Counted from the stretch's first letter, positions 17,774-26,074 are shown. The stretch: 64,000 nucleotides of DNA from Collinsella sp. AF23-2 (GCF_003459245.1 NZ_QRVG01000003.1:62001-126000), one strand, 5' to 3'. Made by a program: numbers and translations. The notes: a model not told the origin generated them from the sequence alone.

Positions 17774-17816
17774 TAACTATGCAAGAACTATTTCAGATTT
17801 TTTTGATTTTTCTTTA

Positions 17817-17849
17817 ATAAAAAGCCCGCCGATCAAATGATCGACGGGC
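17817..17849 (-). terminator. Terminator/attenuator between IIB and the SIS gene
   Basis: GCCCGTCGATCA and TGATCGGCGGGC pair on the minus strand and are followed by TTTTTATT. It splits operon 1 into IIA-IIB and SIS-IIC-IID parts, perhaps allowing different expression levels. Confidence 0.8.
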
Positions 17850-17900
17850 ATAGGCATAGAGCATTGGTTCAATAAATGCCGAGCATCAACGTGTTTCCGG

Positions 17901-18374
17901 CTAGAAAACGTCCTTGGCAAACACCTTAGCGTCATTGGGGACCTGACGGATTTCGATGGCCACGCCATCGCCCAGGAGCTCTTGGATATGCTCGGCATCT
18001 TTCTCGGTCGCAAAGATCGCAGGGGTCGGATGAAGCGTGGTCTCAGGGGTCTTTCGGGTTCCGCCCAGATTGATCTCTTTGATGTCTTTGCAACCCTTAG
18101 CGAGACGATAGACATCTTCAATCGTCTCAGTGATGATAAACAGCGAATACTTGTCGGTAACGCCGCTGTTGAGCGCCTCGATAGCAGCGTCAACATCCTT
18201 GATGACGAGTTTAACGCCGTTGGGGCGGGCGAGCCTCAAGGCCGCCTTCCTCATGTCGTCTTTTGCCACAGCATCGCTGGCAAGCAAGATGCAATCTACA
18301 TCCAAAGCGTGAGTCCAGGACATGGCAACTTGGCCGTGAATCAGTCGGTAATCAACTCTCGTAAGCTTAATCAT
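17901..18374 (-). CDS. PTS mannose/fructose/sorbose family IIB component
   Basis: Cytoplasmic phosphotransfer protein, 157 residues. It starts MIKLTRVDYRLIHGQVAMSW, where the histidine of HGQV (His13) is the residue that accepts phosphate from IIA and passes it to the sugar. The rest fits the IIB fold (ASDAVAKDDMRKAALRLARP, KEINLGG). The ATG at 18372-18374 has GGAG at nine bases; an ATG three codons upstream overlaps this site and is less likely. IIA lies directly upstream. Confidence 0.94.
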   Translation of the reverse strand: MIKLTRVDYRLIHGQVAMSWTHALDVDCILLASDAVAKDDMRKAALRLARPNGVKLVIKDVDAAIEALNSGVTDKYSLFIITETIEDVYRLAKGCKDIKEINLGGTRKTPETTLHPTPAIFATEKDAEHIQELLGDGVAIEIRQVPNDAKVFAKDVF

Positions 18375-18445
18375 CGTTATCATCTCCGCACGTGATAAAG
18401 GGAATGACAGGTGTGGCCCCTAGCTAGGGCTCGAACCAGAACTAA

Positions 18446-18865
18446 CTAGAACTCTTCTTCCTCGGCGCCGGCAAGCATGTCCGCCGCCTCGCAAAGCTGA
18501 ATAAACGAACGCGATCCCTCGACCGCGGCTTTGGCCTTGTCCGCATCCAGGGAGTCCAGCTGTGTAACCATTTCCACCAGCAGCGGCAAGTTCATTCCAG
18601 CGATTAACGTAAACGATCCGTCGGTCTGCCTCTGAATGAATTCGTTGTTTACAGAGCCGCCAAAGATGTCAGTCACGACAAACCAAGAGTCGGCAGGGTC
18701 CCTCGTCTCCATCCATGCATCAATCAACGCCGCGACGTCCCTTGAATCGTCATCGACATAGGCGCACAGGCACTCGATTCGGTCGTTGGTGCCCATCAGA
18801 ATCTCCAGAGAGCTTTTCATGCCTTGGGCGAGATAACCATGACTCGCTAGCAATATCTTATTCAT
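18446..18865 (-). CDS. PTS mannose family IIA component
   Basis: Cytoplasmic EIIA of the mannose family, 139 residues. It starts MNKILLASHGYLAQGMKSSL, where His9 is the expected site phosphorylated by HPr. DIFGGSVNNEF and AGMNLPLLVEM are family motifs. It has an acidic C-terminal tail (EEEEF). First gene of PTS operon 1, and IIA and IIB are separate here, unlike operon 2, where they are fused. ATG is preceded by GGAG. Confidence 0.94.
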   Translation of the reverse strand: MNKILLASHGYLAQGMKSSLEILMGTNDRIECLCAYVDDDSRDVAALIDAWMETRDPADSWFVVTDIFGGSVNNEFIQRQTDGSFTLIAGMNLPLLVEMVTQLDSLDADKAKAAVEGSRSFIQLCEAADMLAGAEEEEF

Positions 18866-18888
18866 AGTTCTCCAATACCAATAGGACG

Positions 18889-18913
18889 TACTATATTGTC
18901 ATAACAAAGTATA
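18889..18913. promoter_or_regulatory. Possible GntR operator upstream of IIA
   Basis: TACTATATTGTCATAACAAAGTATA is an imperfect palindrome (inner TTGTCATAACAA, outer TACTATA/AAGTATA). It lies 25-50 bases upstream of the IIA start, where a repressor would block the operon promoter. Confidence 0.4.
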
Positions 18914-19000
18914 TTAGCAATCTACCCTACTTGGTGTGTCTATTTTCCAAATCCGCGAACGGTAACAATTGGTCGGTAAATCGACCAATCTATCGCTAAT

Positions 19001-19705
19001 TTACAAATAGAACTTCAGTCGCTCGGTGCAGTACACCTGACGGGAGATGAAAAGCGGCTCGCCACTTGGGGCATAACGTCTATCGACAAACAGAAGCAGC
19101 GAAGAGTCCAGCTCCACGTTAAGGTATGCCGCCTCGAGCTCGCTCGCATAGCAGACCTCGAGCGTACGCGTGTTGGGACCCATCTTGATCCCCTGGCGAT
19201 CGAGTACCGCCATCAGCGAATCATCGAGGGACTCATGCTCCAAAAAAGAAAGCGCAGCGGAATAGCTATTGGTTTCCAGCATCGTGGGCTTGCCATCCAC
19301 AAGGCGTAGACGACGACTACGCAATACCTTTTGGGTATCGTCTACGCCCAGGAACTTCGCGTCTCGCAGGCTTGGGAAGTCCCAGCCCATTTCGAGAACC
19401 CTGGTAGACGCCTGTTTGCCCGCAAGCTGGCACGAATGGGTAAAGCTCTCACGGTCGTCCGCGGCATACATCTGCGTGTCCGACGAAACAAACGTGCCCT
19501 TGCCACGGGCCCTCTCAACAAGCCCAGCATCTTCCATTTCTTTAATTGCGGAGCGAACCGTTATTCGGCTCACGCCAAATTGCTCGATAAGCTCCGCCTC
19601 GGTCGGGAGCTTATCTCCCGGGCGGTACGTGCCGTTGGCGATCGAATCAGAAAGCGCACGAACAATCTGTTTGTACAGGGGGATAACGCTATTTGCTTCA
19701 ACCAT
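19001..19705 (-). CDS. GntR family regulator with UTRA domain
   Basis: 234 residues. N-terminal winged helix (about 1-72; YKQIVRALSDSIANGTYRPG, FGVSRITVRSAIKEMEDAGL, RARGKGTFV), followed by a UTRA ligand-binding domain (about 90-234). Such HutC-type regulators bind a phosphorylated sugar and release operator DNA. It lies directly upstream of PTS operon 1 on the same strand with about 135 bases between, so it probably represses that operon. Two ATGs compete (19712-19714 and 19703-19705); AAAGG is too close to the first, so the second is chosen. Confidence 0.92.
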   Translation of the reverse strand: MVEANSVIPLYKQIVRALSDSIANGTYRPGDKLPTEAELIEQFGVSRITVRSAIKEMEDAGLVERARGKGTFVSSDTQMYAADDRESFTHSCQLAGKQASTRVLEMGWDFPSLRDAKFLGVDDTQKVLRSRRLRLVDGKPTMLETNSYSAALSFLEHESLDDSLMAVLDRQGIKMGPNTRTLEVCYASELEAAYLNVELDSSLLLFVDRRYAPSGEPLFISRQVYCTERLKFYL

Positions 19706-20186
19706 ATCAACCATACCTTTACAAGAAATCAGCAGCTTATAGATAAATGGCTTATATTGTATTAGAACTTTTTAGCACTCCACGCCATTTCCTATAATGT
19801 TTTAGCAAACGAGGGGCTATTTTGCGTAAGCGGTGTAGAGTCCATCCATTTCCGCATACAACTTCAATCTGATGGCGGTATATGCATCCGATAAGCCGAT
19901 TGATTTTTATCTTCTACCTGTCTCACATTCATCCCTCGTCGTAGAGATGAATGTGAGGTGAGAGATACGTAGTTGACGCACGAGCGTGGTTATTTGGACG
20001 GTTTCTAGGCTTTTGGCGGCCGATTTCGTCCGAAAATCCACTGCTATTTGGCGGGCGTCCGAATTTCCACGCTCGTGTGTCCGAAAATCCACGCTCGTGC
20101 GGCAGATTGGTCGAAGGCCCCATATGGGTATACTCTCGGGGATTCGACTCGATTCGCCCCCGCTGGGGCGTCAAAGGAGACTGCAT
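19706..20186. repeat. Intergenic region with degenerate TTATCTCTC copy and CGAGCGTGG repeats
   Basis: No gene is supported. From 19918 there is a hairpin (CTCACATTCATC / GATGAATGTGAG) followed by GAGAGATACGTAGTTGACGC, related to the arrays at 14601-14870. From 19979 to 20100 GCACGAGCGTGG and its inverse CCACGCTCGTG recur, with three versions of GTCCGAAAATCCAC. A fragment of the same sequence lies at 32946-32967. The promoter of the M16C peptidase gene must lie near 20110-20170. Confidence 0.65.
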
Positions 20187-23100
20187 ATGCCCACCACCTC
20201 AACCGACCCGCGCGCCGCAGCCGCCGCGCTGCTGGCACCCGGCACCACCTGCCACGGCTTTGCCGTCGAGCGTTGCGAGACCGTGCCCGAGCTCGACTCG
20301 GACGCCTACGTGCTGCGCCACACCGCCTCGGGCGCTCGCCTGCTGTACCTGGCGTGCGACGACGAAAACAAAGCCTTTGCCATTGGCTTTAAGACGCCGC
20401 CGGCCGACTCCACCGGCGTGTTCCATATTCTTGAGCACTCGGTGCTGTGCGGATCGGCTAAGTTTCCCGTCAAGGAGCCGTTTGTCGACCTGATCAAGAG
20501 CTCCATGCAGACGTTCCTCAACGCCATGACCTACCCCGACAAGACCATCTACCCCGTTGCCACCACCAACGAGCAAGATCTGTACAACCTGATGGACGTG
20601 TACCTGGACGCGGTGTTCAACCCGGCCATCTATACCAAACCCACCATTTTTGAGCAGGAGGGCTGGCACTACGAGTTGGACCTGCCGGAGGGCGCCGAGG
20701 GCGAGGGCGATGGCAGCGCCGCGAGCCTGCACGAGGGCACGCTGCGCTATAACGGCGTGGTGTTCAACGAGATGAAGGGTGCGCTGTCCGACCCCATGAG
20801 CGTGCTGGACGACGCCGTCAACGCCGCGCTCTATCCCGACACCGCCTATGCGCATGAGAGCGGCGGCGATCCGCGCGCGATTCCCACGCTCACCTACGAG
20901 CAGTTCCTGGACACGCACGCGCGCCACTACAATCCTTCCAACTCCTACATCACGCTCTACGGCGACCTGGACGTGGACCGCGCGTTGGCCTTTTTGGACG
21001 AGCGCTATCTGTCGCAGCCGAGTGCCGCGAGCTGCCGCATGGACGCAGCCGTTGCCGCCGGCGAGGACCCGTCCATGCTGGCGCCCAATCCGCTGGTCGT
21101 GCAGGCACCCGTGACCTGCGAGTACAAGCGCGTCGAGATGGCCACCACGCCCGAGAACGCCCTGGTGGGCCTGGGCCTGGTGCTAGGCAGTGCGCTCGAC
21201 CGCAAGCGCACGATCGCGGCGGATATCTTGTTCGAGGCGTTGCTGGGCTCCAACGAGGCCCCGGTTAAGAAGGCAATTCTGGCGGCGGGCCTGGGCGGCA
21301 ACGTGGTGAGCTACACCGCGGCCGAGTGCCTGCAGCCCTACGAGCTCATCATGCTGCAAAACGCGCAGCCCGGCGTGGCGCGCGAGCTGCGCCGCGTGTT
21401 CCAGGACGCCTGCCGCGACCTGTGCGAGCATGGCGTTCCGCGCGAGCGCCTGGAGGCCATCATCAGCAGCAACGAGTACGACCTGCGCCAGCGCGACTAC
21501 GGTATCGCCGACGGCGTGGCCATTGCGTGCGACGCGCTGAGCACCTGGCTCTACGATGACGACGCCGCGACGCTGGCGCTCAAGTACGGCCCGGTGTACG
21601 AGGAGCTGCGTGGCGAGCTGGACGGCAGCTACTTTGAGGACCTGCTGCGCGAACTCGTACTGCAAAACGACCACATGGCGCTGGTCGAGCTGGTTCCGGT
21701 AGACGCTGCCGAGGGTGCGGAGGGCGCCGAGGCTGCCGAGCTGGCTACCAGGCGCGACGCCATGACCGATGCCGAGCTGGCCGATGTGGTCGAGCGCACG
21801 GCCGCGCTGCGTGCCGCGCAGGAGGCCGAGGACACGCCCGAGGACAAGGCCACGCTGCCGCGCCTGCGTGTATCCGACATTGGCGAGGCGCGCCCCGAGC
21901 CGCCGCTGGTCGTGGACACGACCGCGCCCATCCCCTGCCTGCGCCACGACATCCCCACCAACCGTCTGGCCTACGCCATGCAGTACTTCGACCTGAGCTG
22001 CGTCGCGTTTGAGGACCTGCCCTATGTGACGCTGCTCGGCCGCTTGCTCAAGCAGCTACCCACGCGCGAGCATTCGGCCGAGGAACTCGACAACCTGCTT
22101 GCCGGCAAGCTGGGCTTTTTGAGCTTTACGACCGAGGTCATGACCCAGCCCGACGTGGACGGCGTGCGCCCCTACCTGTTGGTGAGCGCCGGCGCCCTGT
22201 CCGAGAAGATCGACGCGCTGGCGAGCCTGCCGCGCGAGGTGTGGTCGAGCACGCTTTTGCTCGATGCCGACGCCGACCGTGTGCGCGACGTGCTCACGCA
22301 GATTCGCATTGGGCTTGAGCAGGGCTTTATCAACAACGGTCACTCGGCGGCGCTCGGTCGTGCGATGAGCTACAGCTCGTCTTCGGCCGTGGTGCGCGAG
22401 CAGCTTTCGGGCGTGGATTTCTATCTGTTCCTGCGCGATCTGCTCGACCACTTTGACGAGCGACTGGATGACCTGCGTGCCAAGCTTGCCGAGCTGGCAG
22501 GCCGCATCTTTGTGGCCGACGGCTGCCTGGCGAGCTTTACCGGCAGCGATGAGGACTTTGACGCGTACTGGGATGCCGCGGGCGACCTGGGGCTTGGCGC
22601 AGGCGACGGCGCCGATGCCGGCCGCAACGCGCTCGTGGTGCCGACGCCGCGCGACCGTCACGAGGCTTTCGTCATCCCCAGCGACATTTGCTTTGCGGCA
22701 AGCGCGTGCGACCCGCGTCGCTTGGGGCTCGACGTGACGGGCGCCTGGGCGGTTGCCGCCAACGCGCTCTCCTACGACTACCTGTGGAACGAGATCCGTG
22801 TGAAGGGCGGCGCATACGGTTGCGGATTCCGCGCGGCTGGCGAGCGTCAAACGGCGTTCTACACCTACCGCGACCCGGCGATCGATCCCTCGATTGAGCG
22901 CGTGGCGCGCGCAGGCGAATGGCTCGGCAGCTTTGAGCCCGACGAGGCCGCCTTTGAGGGCTTTATCGTGAGCTGCGTGAGCGGCATGGACGCGCCGGTG
23001 AAGCCCTACGCGCTCACCAAGCGCCGCAACACGACCTACCTGGCCGGACTCGATCCCAACGCGCGCGAAAAGCGCCGCGCCCAGATGCTCGCCGCCACGC

Positions 23101-23231
23101 CCGATGAGCTGCGCTCGCTCGGCGCCGACGTGACGCGTATCGCAGCCGAGTCGCCGACCTGCGTCTTTGGCGGCCGTGACGTCATCGCCAAGAGCAACGC
23201 CAACTTCAACGTAGTCGACCTGCTCGCTTAA
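20187..23231 (+). CDS. M16C insulinase-family metallopeptidase (PreP/Cym1 type)
   Basis: 1014 residues, the full PreP-like length of four M16 modules. The inverted zinc motif HILEH is at residues 80-84 (VFHILEHSVLCGS), and the M16C-associated segment (about 390-510) follows. The C-terminal half holds the R/Y pair region (KGGAYGCGF around residue 870). PreP-like peptidases enclose and degrade short unfolded peptides. No signal peptide is seen, so it is probably cytoplasmic. ATG at 20187 follows AAAGGAGA; the longer open frame upstream runs through repeats and is rejected. It ends just before a strong terminator. Confidence 0.94.
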   Translation: MPTTSTDPRAAAAALLAPGTTCHGFAVERCETVPELDSDAYVLRHTASGARLLYLACDDENKAFAIGFKTPPADSTGVFHILEHSVLCGSAKFPVKEPFVDLIKSSMQTFLNAMTYPDKTIYPVATTNEQDLYNLMDVYLDAVFNPAIYTKPTIFEQEGWHYELDLPEGAEGEGDGSAASLHEGTLRYNGVVFNEMKGALSDPMSVLDDAVNAALYPDTAYAHESGGDPRAIPTLTYEQFLDTHARHYNPSNSYITLYGDLDVDRALAFLDERYLSQPSAASCRMDAAVAAGEDPSMLAPNPLVVQAPVTCEYKRVEMATTPENALVGLGLVLGSALDRKRTIAADILFEALLGSNEAPVKKAILAAGLGGNVVSYTAAECLQPYELIMLQNAQPGVARELRRVFQDACRDLCEHGVPRERLEAIISSNEYDLRQRDYGIADGVAIACDALSTWLYDDDAATLALKYGPVYEELRGELDGSYFEDLLRELVLQNDHMALVELVPVDAAEGAEGAEAAELATRRDAMTDAELADVVERTAALRAAQEAEDTPEDKATLPRLRVSDIGEARPEPPLVVDTTAPIPCLRHDIPTNRLAYAMQYFDLSCVAFEDLPYVTLLGRLLKQLPTREHSAEELDNLLAGKLGFLSFTTEVMTQPDVDGVRPYLLVSAGALSEKIDALASLPREVWSSTLLLDADADRVRDVLTQIRIGLEQGFINNGHSAALGRAMSYSSSSAVVREQLSGVDFYLFLRDLLDHFDERLDDLRAKLAELAGRIFVADGCLASFTGSDEDFDAYWDAAGDLGLGAGDGADAGRNALVVPTPRDRHEAFVIPSDICFAASACDPRRLGLDVTGAWAVAANALSYDYLWNEIRVKGGAYGCGFRAAGERQTAFYTYRDPAIDPSIERVARAGEWLGSFEPDEAAFEGFIVSCVSGMDAPVKPYALTKRRNTTYLAGLDPNAREKRRAQMLAATPDELRSLGADVTRIAAESPTCVFGGRDVIAKSNANFNVVDLLA

Positions 23232-23236
23232 CGCAC

Positions 23237-23279
23237 AAAGGTAGATTTTTAGGACATGCCTAAAAATCTACCTTTTTTC
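23237..23279 (+). terminator. Terminator of the M16C peptidase gene
   Basis: AAAGGTAGATTTTTAGG pairs perfectly with CCTAAAAATCTACCTTT across ACATG and ends in TTTTTT. Confidence 0.92.
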
Positions 23280-23309
23280 TGCGGCTTAGACGGGGCGGCG
23301 CAGCCCACT

Positions 23310-23467
23310 GCGGCGGTTTGTCTCAATCTGTAACATCTAGACGGCAATATCGGCTCCAGATGTTACAGATCGAGACGTTCCCGAACGGCACCAGCTCTTT
23401 GTCTCGATCTGTAACAGCTAGGCCCATTTATGCCGAGTTACTGTTACAGATCGAGACAAACCGCCGC
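23310..23467. repeat. Double hairpin made of four alternating GTCTCGATCTGTAACA units
   Basis: Four copies of the 16-mer GTCTCGATCTGTAACA (the first with one change) alternate in orientation and form two adjacent hairpins. The outer ends also pair: GCGGCGGTTTGTCTC with GAGACAAACCGCCGC. The whole block is thus nested. The loops (CTAGACGGCAATATCGGCTC, CTAGGCCCATTTATGCCGAG) look related, as if one hairpin had been duplicated. Confidence 0.85.
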
Positions 23468-23487
23468 AGACACCCGCCCTTCAGCAA

Positions 23488-23524
23488 AAACCACCCAAAG
23501 GTGTCTGTCCCCTTTGGGTGGTTT
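23488..23524 (-). terminator. Terminator-like hairpin with CTGTCCCC core
   Basis: AAACCACCCAAAGG pairs with CCTTTGGGTGGTTT. On the minus strand it is followed by a T-run and sits 12 bases after the stop of the gene at 23537. The loop contains CTGTCCC, shared with the hairpins at 26008, 35999, 37216 and 43728. Confidence 0.8.
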
Positions 23525-23536
23525 GCGAGTGGGCTG

Positions 23537-25192
23537 TTACTTGATGAACGGGTTCAGCCTTGCCGCCAGCGGATCGAGCTTGTACATGGTTGCAAAGCAC
23601 TCACGACCATAATCGGAGTCATTGTTCCAGCTACCCTGGTCGACGTCGTACTCTGCATCCAGACGAATCCACTCCTCTGGCTTGTTCTTCTCGTGCTTGC
23701 TGCAGAAGTAGCGCTGGTACTCGACCTCGTGCTCAAACTCAAACTCGGCATCCGAACCGCGGCCGGCATACTCGTCGACCGACGTCAGGTTGCCGTGGTC
23801 GTCATAGTAAAACTCCGCATAGCCGCCGCGCTCGGAATCGATCCTGTCGAGCTTTCCGTCGCTGTACGAATAATCCACCGCGGCATACGAGTTCAGCGAG
23901 CCGTAATCGTTGCCGTGCGAGTCGTAGGCCACAGGCGAGATACTCGATATGTTGCCGTCCTTGTCATACTCGTAGCCAGCGGTGATCGTCCACCTGGTGC
24001 CCACGGTGTCGCCCTGACAGTCCAGCGTAAAGGACGTCACGCGATCCTTGTCGTATCCGTACGAATACACGACCGTCCGAGGATTGCCCGGGCTGGTATC
24101 GGTGTCGGTCACCATGTTGCCGTCCTGGTAGACATATGTGCTCGCACTCTCGCCGTAACCCGCATGGGTCGTCTTGTTGATCAGGTTTCCGTCCGCGTCG
24201 TAGGTAAACGTCGTGGTGCTCGACGAATCGCTAATGTCGGCATCGCAGTCGATGCGCGTGACGTTACCGTCAGCGTCGTACGTAAACGTGTTGACGTTCT
24301 CGTAACCGCCCGCCAGATCTTCCTCAATCTCAGAGATACGATGCAACTCATCGTGCTCGACGCTGTAGCTTACGCCGCCACCTTGCTTGACGGCAGACGT
24401 GAAGCCCGTGACGTAACCGTTCTCGTCACGCTCGATCTCGTAGATATCGCCGTACGCATCGCTTTTATCGGTGCCTTCATAGGACATCGGCAGCCACAGC
24501 TCGTCAAGCTGTGTGTCCTTAATGCCGGTAATCTTCGTATCCTGCGGCAGCGCCAACGTGGCGAGCTTCTTTTTGCCCGAAAAATCGATGCTTTTAAGGT
24601 TTTCGGCATTTTTGAGGTCGAGCTTCTCGATGTTGTCGCAACCGTCCAGATTGGCGACGGTGACATTACTCGCCGAGTTAAGCTCGACGGTCTTAAGGTC
24701 GCCGCAGCCCGAAAGATCCAGGTTGACGAGTTTGTCCCCGCCATTTTCCACACTGGTAACGTTGGGGAACACCTTGCCCAGGCCCTGCGTCGACGTGATG
24801 CCGTCCAGCTCGACCGACGTCACCGCCTTGGCCTCGTCGCGTGAGATGCGGCCGTCACCGTTAGTGTCGTACTTGGTCGAGACAAGCGCACGCATGCCGC
24901 TATCCGGGAAGGTTTTCTCATCGATTGGGGTGGTCGCGATCTGGGTGAAGTAGAACAGCGCTCCTCCGCCGACACCCGCCGCCACGGCAAGCACCGCGGC
25001 AAGGGCGATGAGGGGCTTCTTGGAACGCTTGCGCCGCGCGGGCTGCTGCACGGGCACGTATTGCTGGGGAGCGGGCGCGGCAGGCTGGGGTTGCTGCGTG
25101 GCCGCGACCTGGTCGGGTGCTACGGGCGCGCCGCAGACGGGGCAAAAGAGGGCGTCGTCGACAAGCGGCGTGCCACACGAGCGACAAAACAT
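23537..25192 (-). CDS. Zinc-ribbon membrane protein with LRR-like and YD-repeat domains
   Basis: 551 residues. A zinc ribbon opens the protein (CRSCG at 3-7, CPVCG at 17-21). A Pro/Gln linker (30-52), a basic stretch (RRKRSKK) and one membrane helix (about 60-83) follow. Outside lie an EF-hand-like calcium loop (DTNGDGRISRDE, 109-120), a leucine-rich-repeat-like solenoid (about 130-215), and YD/RHS-like repeats (FTYDADGNVTRID, FTYDADGNLINKT, YEYDKDGNISSIS). Each part is familiar, but I do not know this combination. It could sense or bind cell-surface or host material; that is inference. ATG at 25190-25192 has AAAGGAG upstream. Confidence 0.82.
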   Translation of the reverse strand: MFCRSCGTPLVDDALFCPVCGAPVAPDQVAATQQPQPAAPAPQQYVPVQQPARRKRSKKPLIALAAVLAVAAGVGGGALFYFTQIATTPIDEKTFPDSGMRALVSTKYDTNGDGRISRDEAKAVTSVELDGITSTQGLGKVFPNVTSVENGGDKLVNLDLSGCGDLKTVELNSASNVTVANLDGCDNIEKLDLKNAENLKSIDFSGKKKLATLALPQDTKITGIKDTQLDELWLPMSYEGTDKSDAYGDIYEIERDENGYVTGFTSAVKQGGGVSYSVEHDELHRISEIEEDLAGGYENVNTFTYDADGNVTRIDCDADISDSSSTTTFTYDADGNLINKTTHAGYGESASTYVYQDGNMVTDTDTSPGNPRTVVYSYGYDKDRVTSFTLDCQGDTVGTRWTITAGYEYDKDGNISSISPVAYDSHGNDYGSLNSYAAVDYSYSDGKLDRIDSERGGYAEFYYDDHGNLTSVDEYAGRGSDAEFEFEHEVEYQRYFCSKHEKNKPEEWIRLDAEYDVDQGSWNNDSDYGRECFATMYKLDPLAARLNPFIK

Positions 25193-25317
25193 GGCGGGCT
25201 CCTTTCGGTTCATTCCTTCCACCCTGAAGGTAAACCCAAAAATGCAGCCCTTGTTGCGCAACATTCAGCCCAAACCACCGCAAAGGGACGCAGTTCACAG
25301 GTGTCTTTGTGTTAGTT

Positions 25318-25331
25318 CGAACACTTGTTCT
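25318..25331. promoter_or_regulatory. LexA-box-like site upstream of hicAB
   Basis: CGAACACTTGTTCT fits the Gram-positive LexA pattern CGAAC-N4-GTTCG except for the last base. It lies about 85 bases ahead of hicA and 125 bases ahead of the divergent zinc-ribbon gene. A chance match is possible. Confidence 0.35.
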
Positions 25332-25378
25332 ATACGTACACATGTTCTATAGTAAGGGTGCTTGCATCGGACTTAAAT

Positions 25379-25399
25379 TGCAACTAGGATATAGTTGCA
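25379..25399. promoter_or_regulatory. Palindromic operator candidate for HicB
   Basis: TGCAACTA-GGATA-TAGTTGCA is a perfect 8-bp inverted repeat with a 5-base spacer, ending 14 bases before the hicA start. It overlaps the expected promoter, as is usual for autoregulated toxin-antitoxin operons whose antitoxin carries a DNA-binding domain. Confidence 0.65.
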
Positions 25400-25413
25400 G
25401 AATGTGAGGCGGG

Positions 25414-25677
25414 ATGACTCGGACCGATAAACTCATCGCCCAACTGCTTAGCTGCCCTTCGACGTATCGGTATACCGATTTTTTAAAAGTCATGGCTTCA
25501 TATGGCTTTGAAATGGACAACAAAGGCAAGACATCCGGATCGCGCGTTCGCTTTTACAGGCCATCAGATGGCAGGATGTTCGTAATGCACGCGCCACATC
25601 CATCTGACGAATTGACAGCGGGGACCATTCGAAACATCGTTCGATTTCTGCAGGATGTCGGAGGTAGTCATGAGTAA
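25414..25677 (+). CDS. hicA: HicA-family toxin (predicted mRNA interferase)
   Basis: 87 residues, a usual size. The dsRBD-like HicA pattern is visible: an N-terminal helix with LIAQLLSCP, YTDFLKVMASYGFEM, the SGSRVRFYR strand, and HAPHPSDELTAGTIRNIVRFL. HicA toxins cleave mRNA when their antitoxin is lost. The stop overlaps the start of the downstream hicB by eight bases, the standard toxin-first layout. A GAGG ribosome site precedes the ATG. Whether it is still toxic cannot be judged from sequence. Confidence 0.88.
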   Translation: MTRTDKLIAQLLSCPSTYRYTDFLKVMASYGFEMDNKGKTSGSRVRFYRPSDGRMFVMHAPHPSDELTAGTIRNIVRFLQDVGGSHE

Positions 25678-25999
25678 CGTTTTGGCATACAAGGGTTATT
25701 TCGCCCCAGTCGAGTTCAATGCCGAACAGCATGTGCTAACAGGTATGGTCACCGGCATTAGGGACGCAATCGTATTTGAAGGCTCCACGGCTGAAGAAGT
25801 GGAGCAATGCTTCCACGACGCCGTCGACGATTACCTTGAGTTTTGCGCCGAAAAGGGCAAGGAACCCGAGCGGGCTTTTAAAGGCTCGTTCAACGTAAGA
25901 ACGGGCTCCGAGCTCCACAAGCAAGCGGCGCTGGCAGCGGCAAAGAAAGGTGAGTCACTCAATCAGTTTGTGACTGAAGCAATCGCTGCGGCGTTGTAG
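25670..25999 (+). CDS. hicB: HicB-family antitoxin
   Basis: 109 residues from ATG at 25670 behind GGAGG. The N-terminal part is the partial RNase-H-like HicB fold (YKGYFAPVEFNAEQHVLTGMV, FHDAVDDYLEFC). The C-terminal part (about 70-109; FNVRTGSELHKQAALAAAKKGESLNQFVTEAI) is a ribbon-helix-helix DNA-binding domain. It neutralises HicA and probably binds the palindrome at 25379-25399 to repress its own operon. A long perfect hairpin follows the stop. Confidence 0.9.
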   Translation: MSNVLAYKGYFAPVEFNAEQHVLTGMVTGIRDAIVFEGSTAEEVEQCFHDAVDDYLEFCAEKGKEPERAFKGSFNVRTGSELHKQAALAAAKKGESLNQFVTEAIAAAL

Positions 26000-26007
26000 C
26001 GTTTACG

Positions 26008-26064
26008 CAAACGTCAAAAGCACCACAAAGGGGACAGGCCCCTTTGTGGTGCTTTTGACGTTTG
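26008..26064. repeat. Long perfect hairpin after hicB with GGGACAGG core
   Basis: CAAACGTCAAAAGCACCAC and its exact complement, extended by AAAGGGG/CCCCTTT, form a 26-bp perfect stem around ACAGG. No T-run follows. It may stop hicAB transcription but also belongs to the GGGACAG-core hairpin family. Confidence 0.85.
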
Positions 26065-26074
26065 CCCAGATAAA

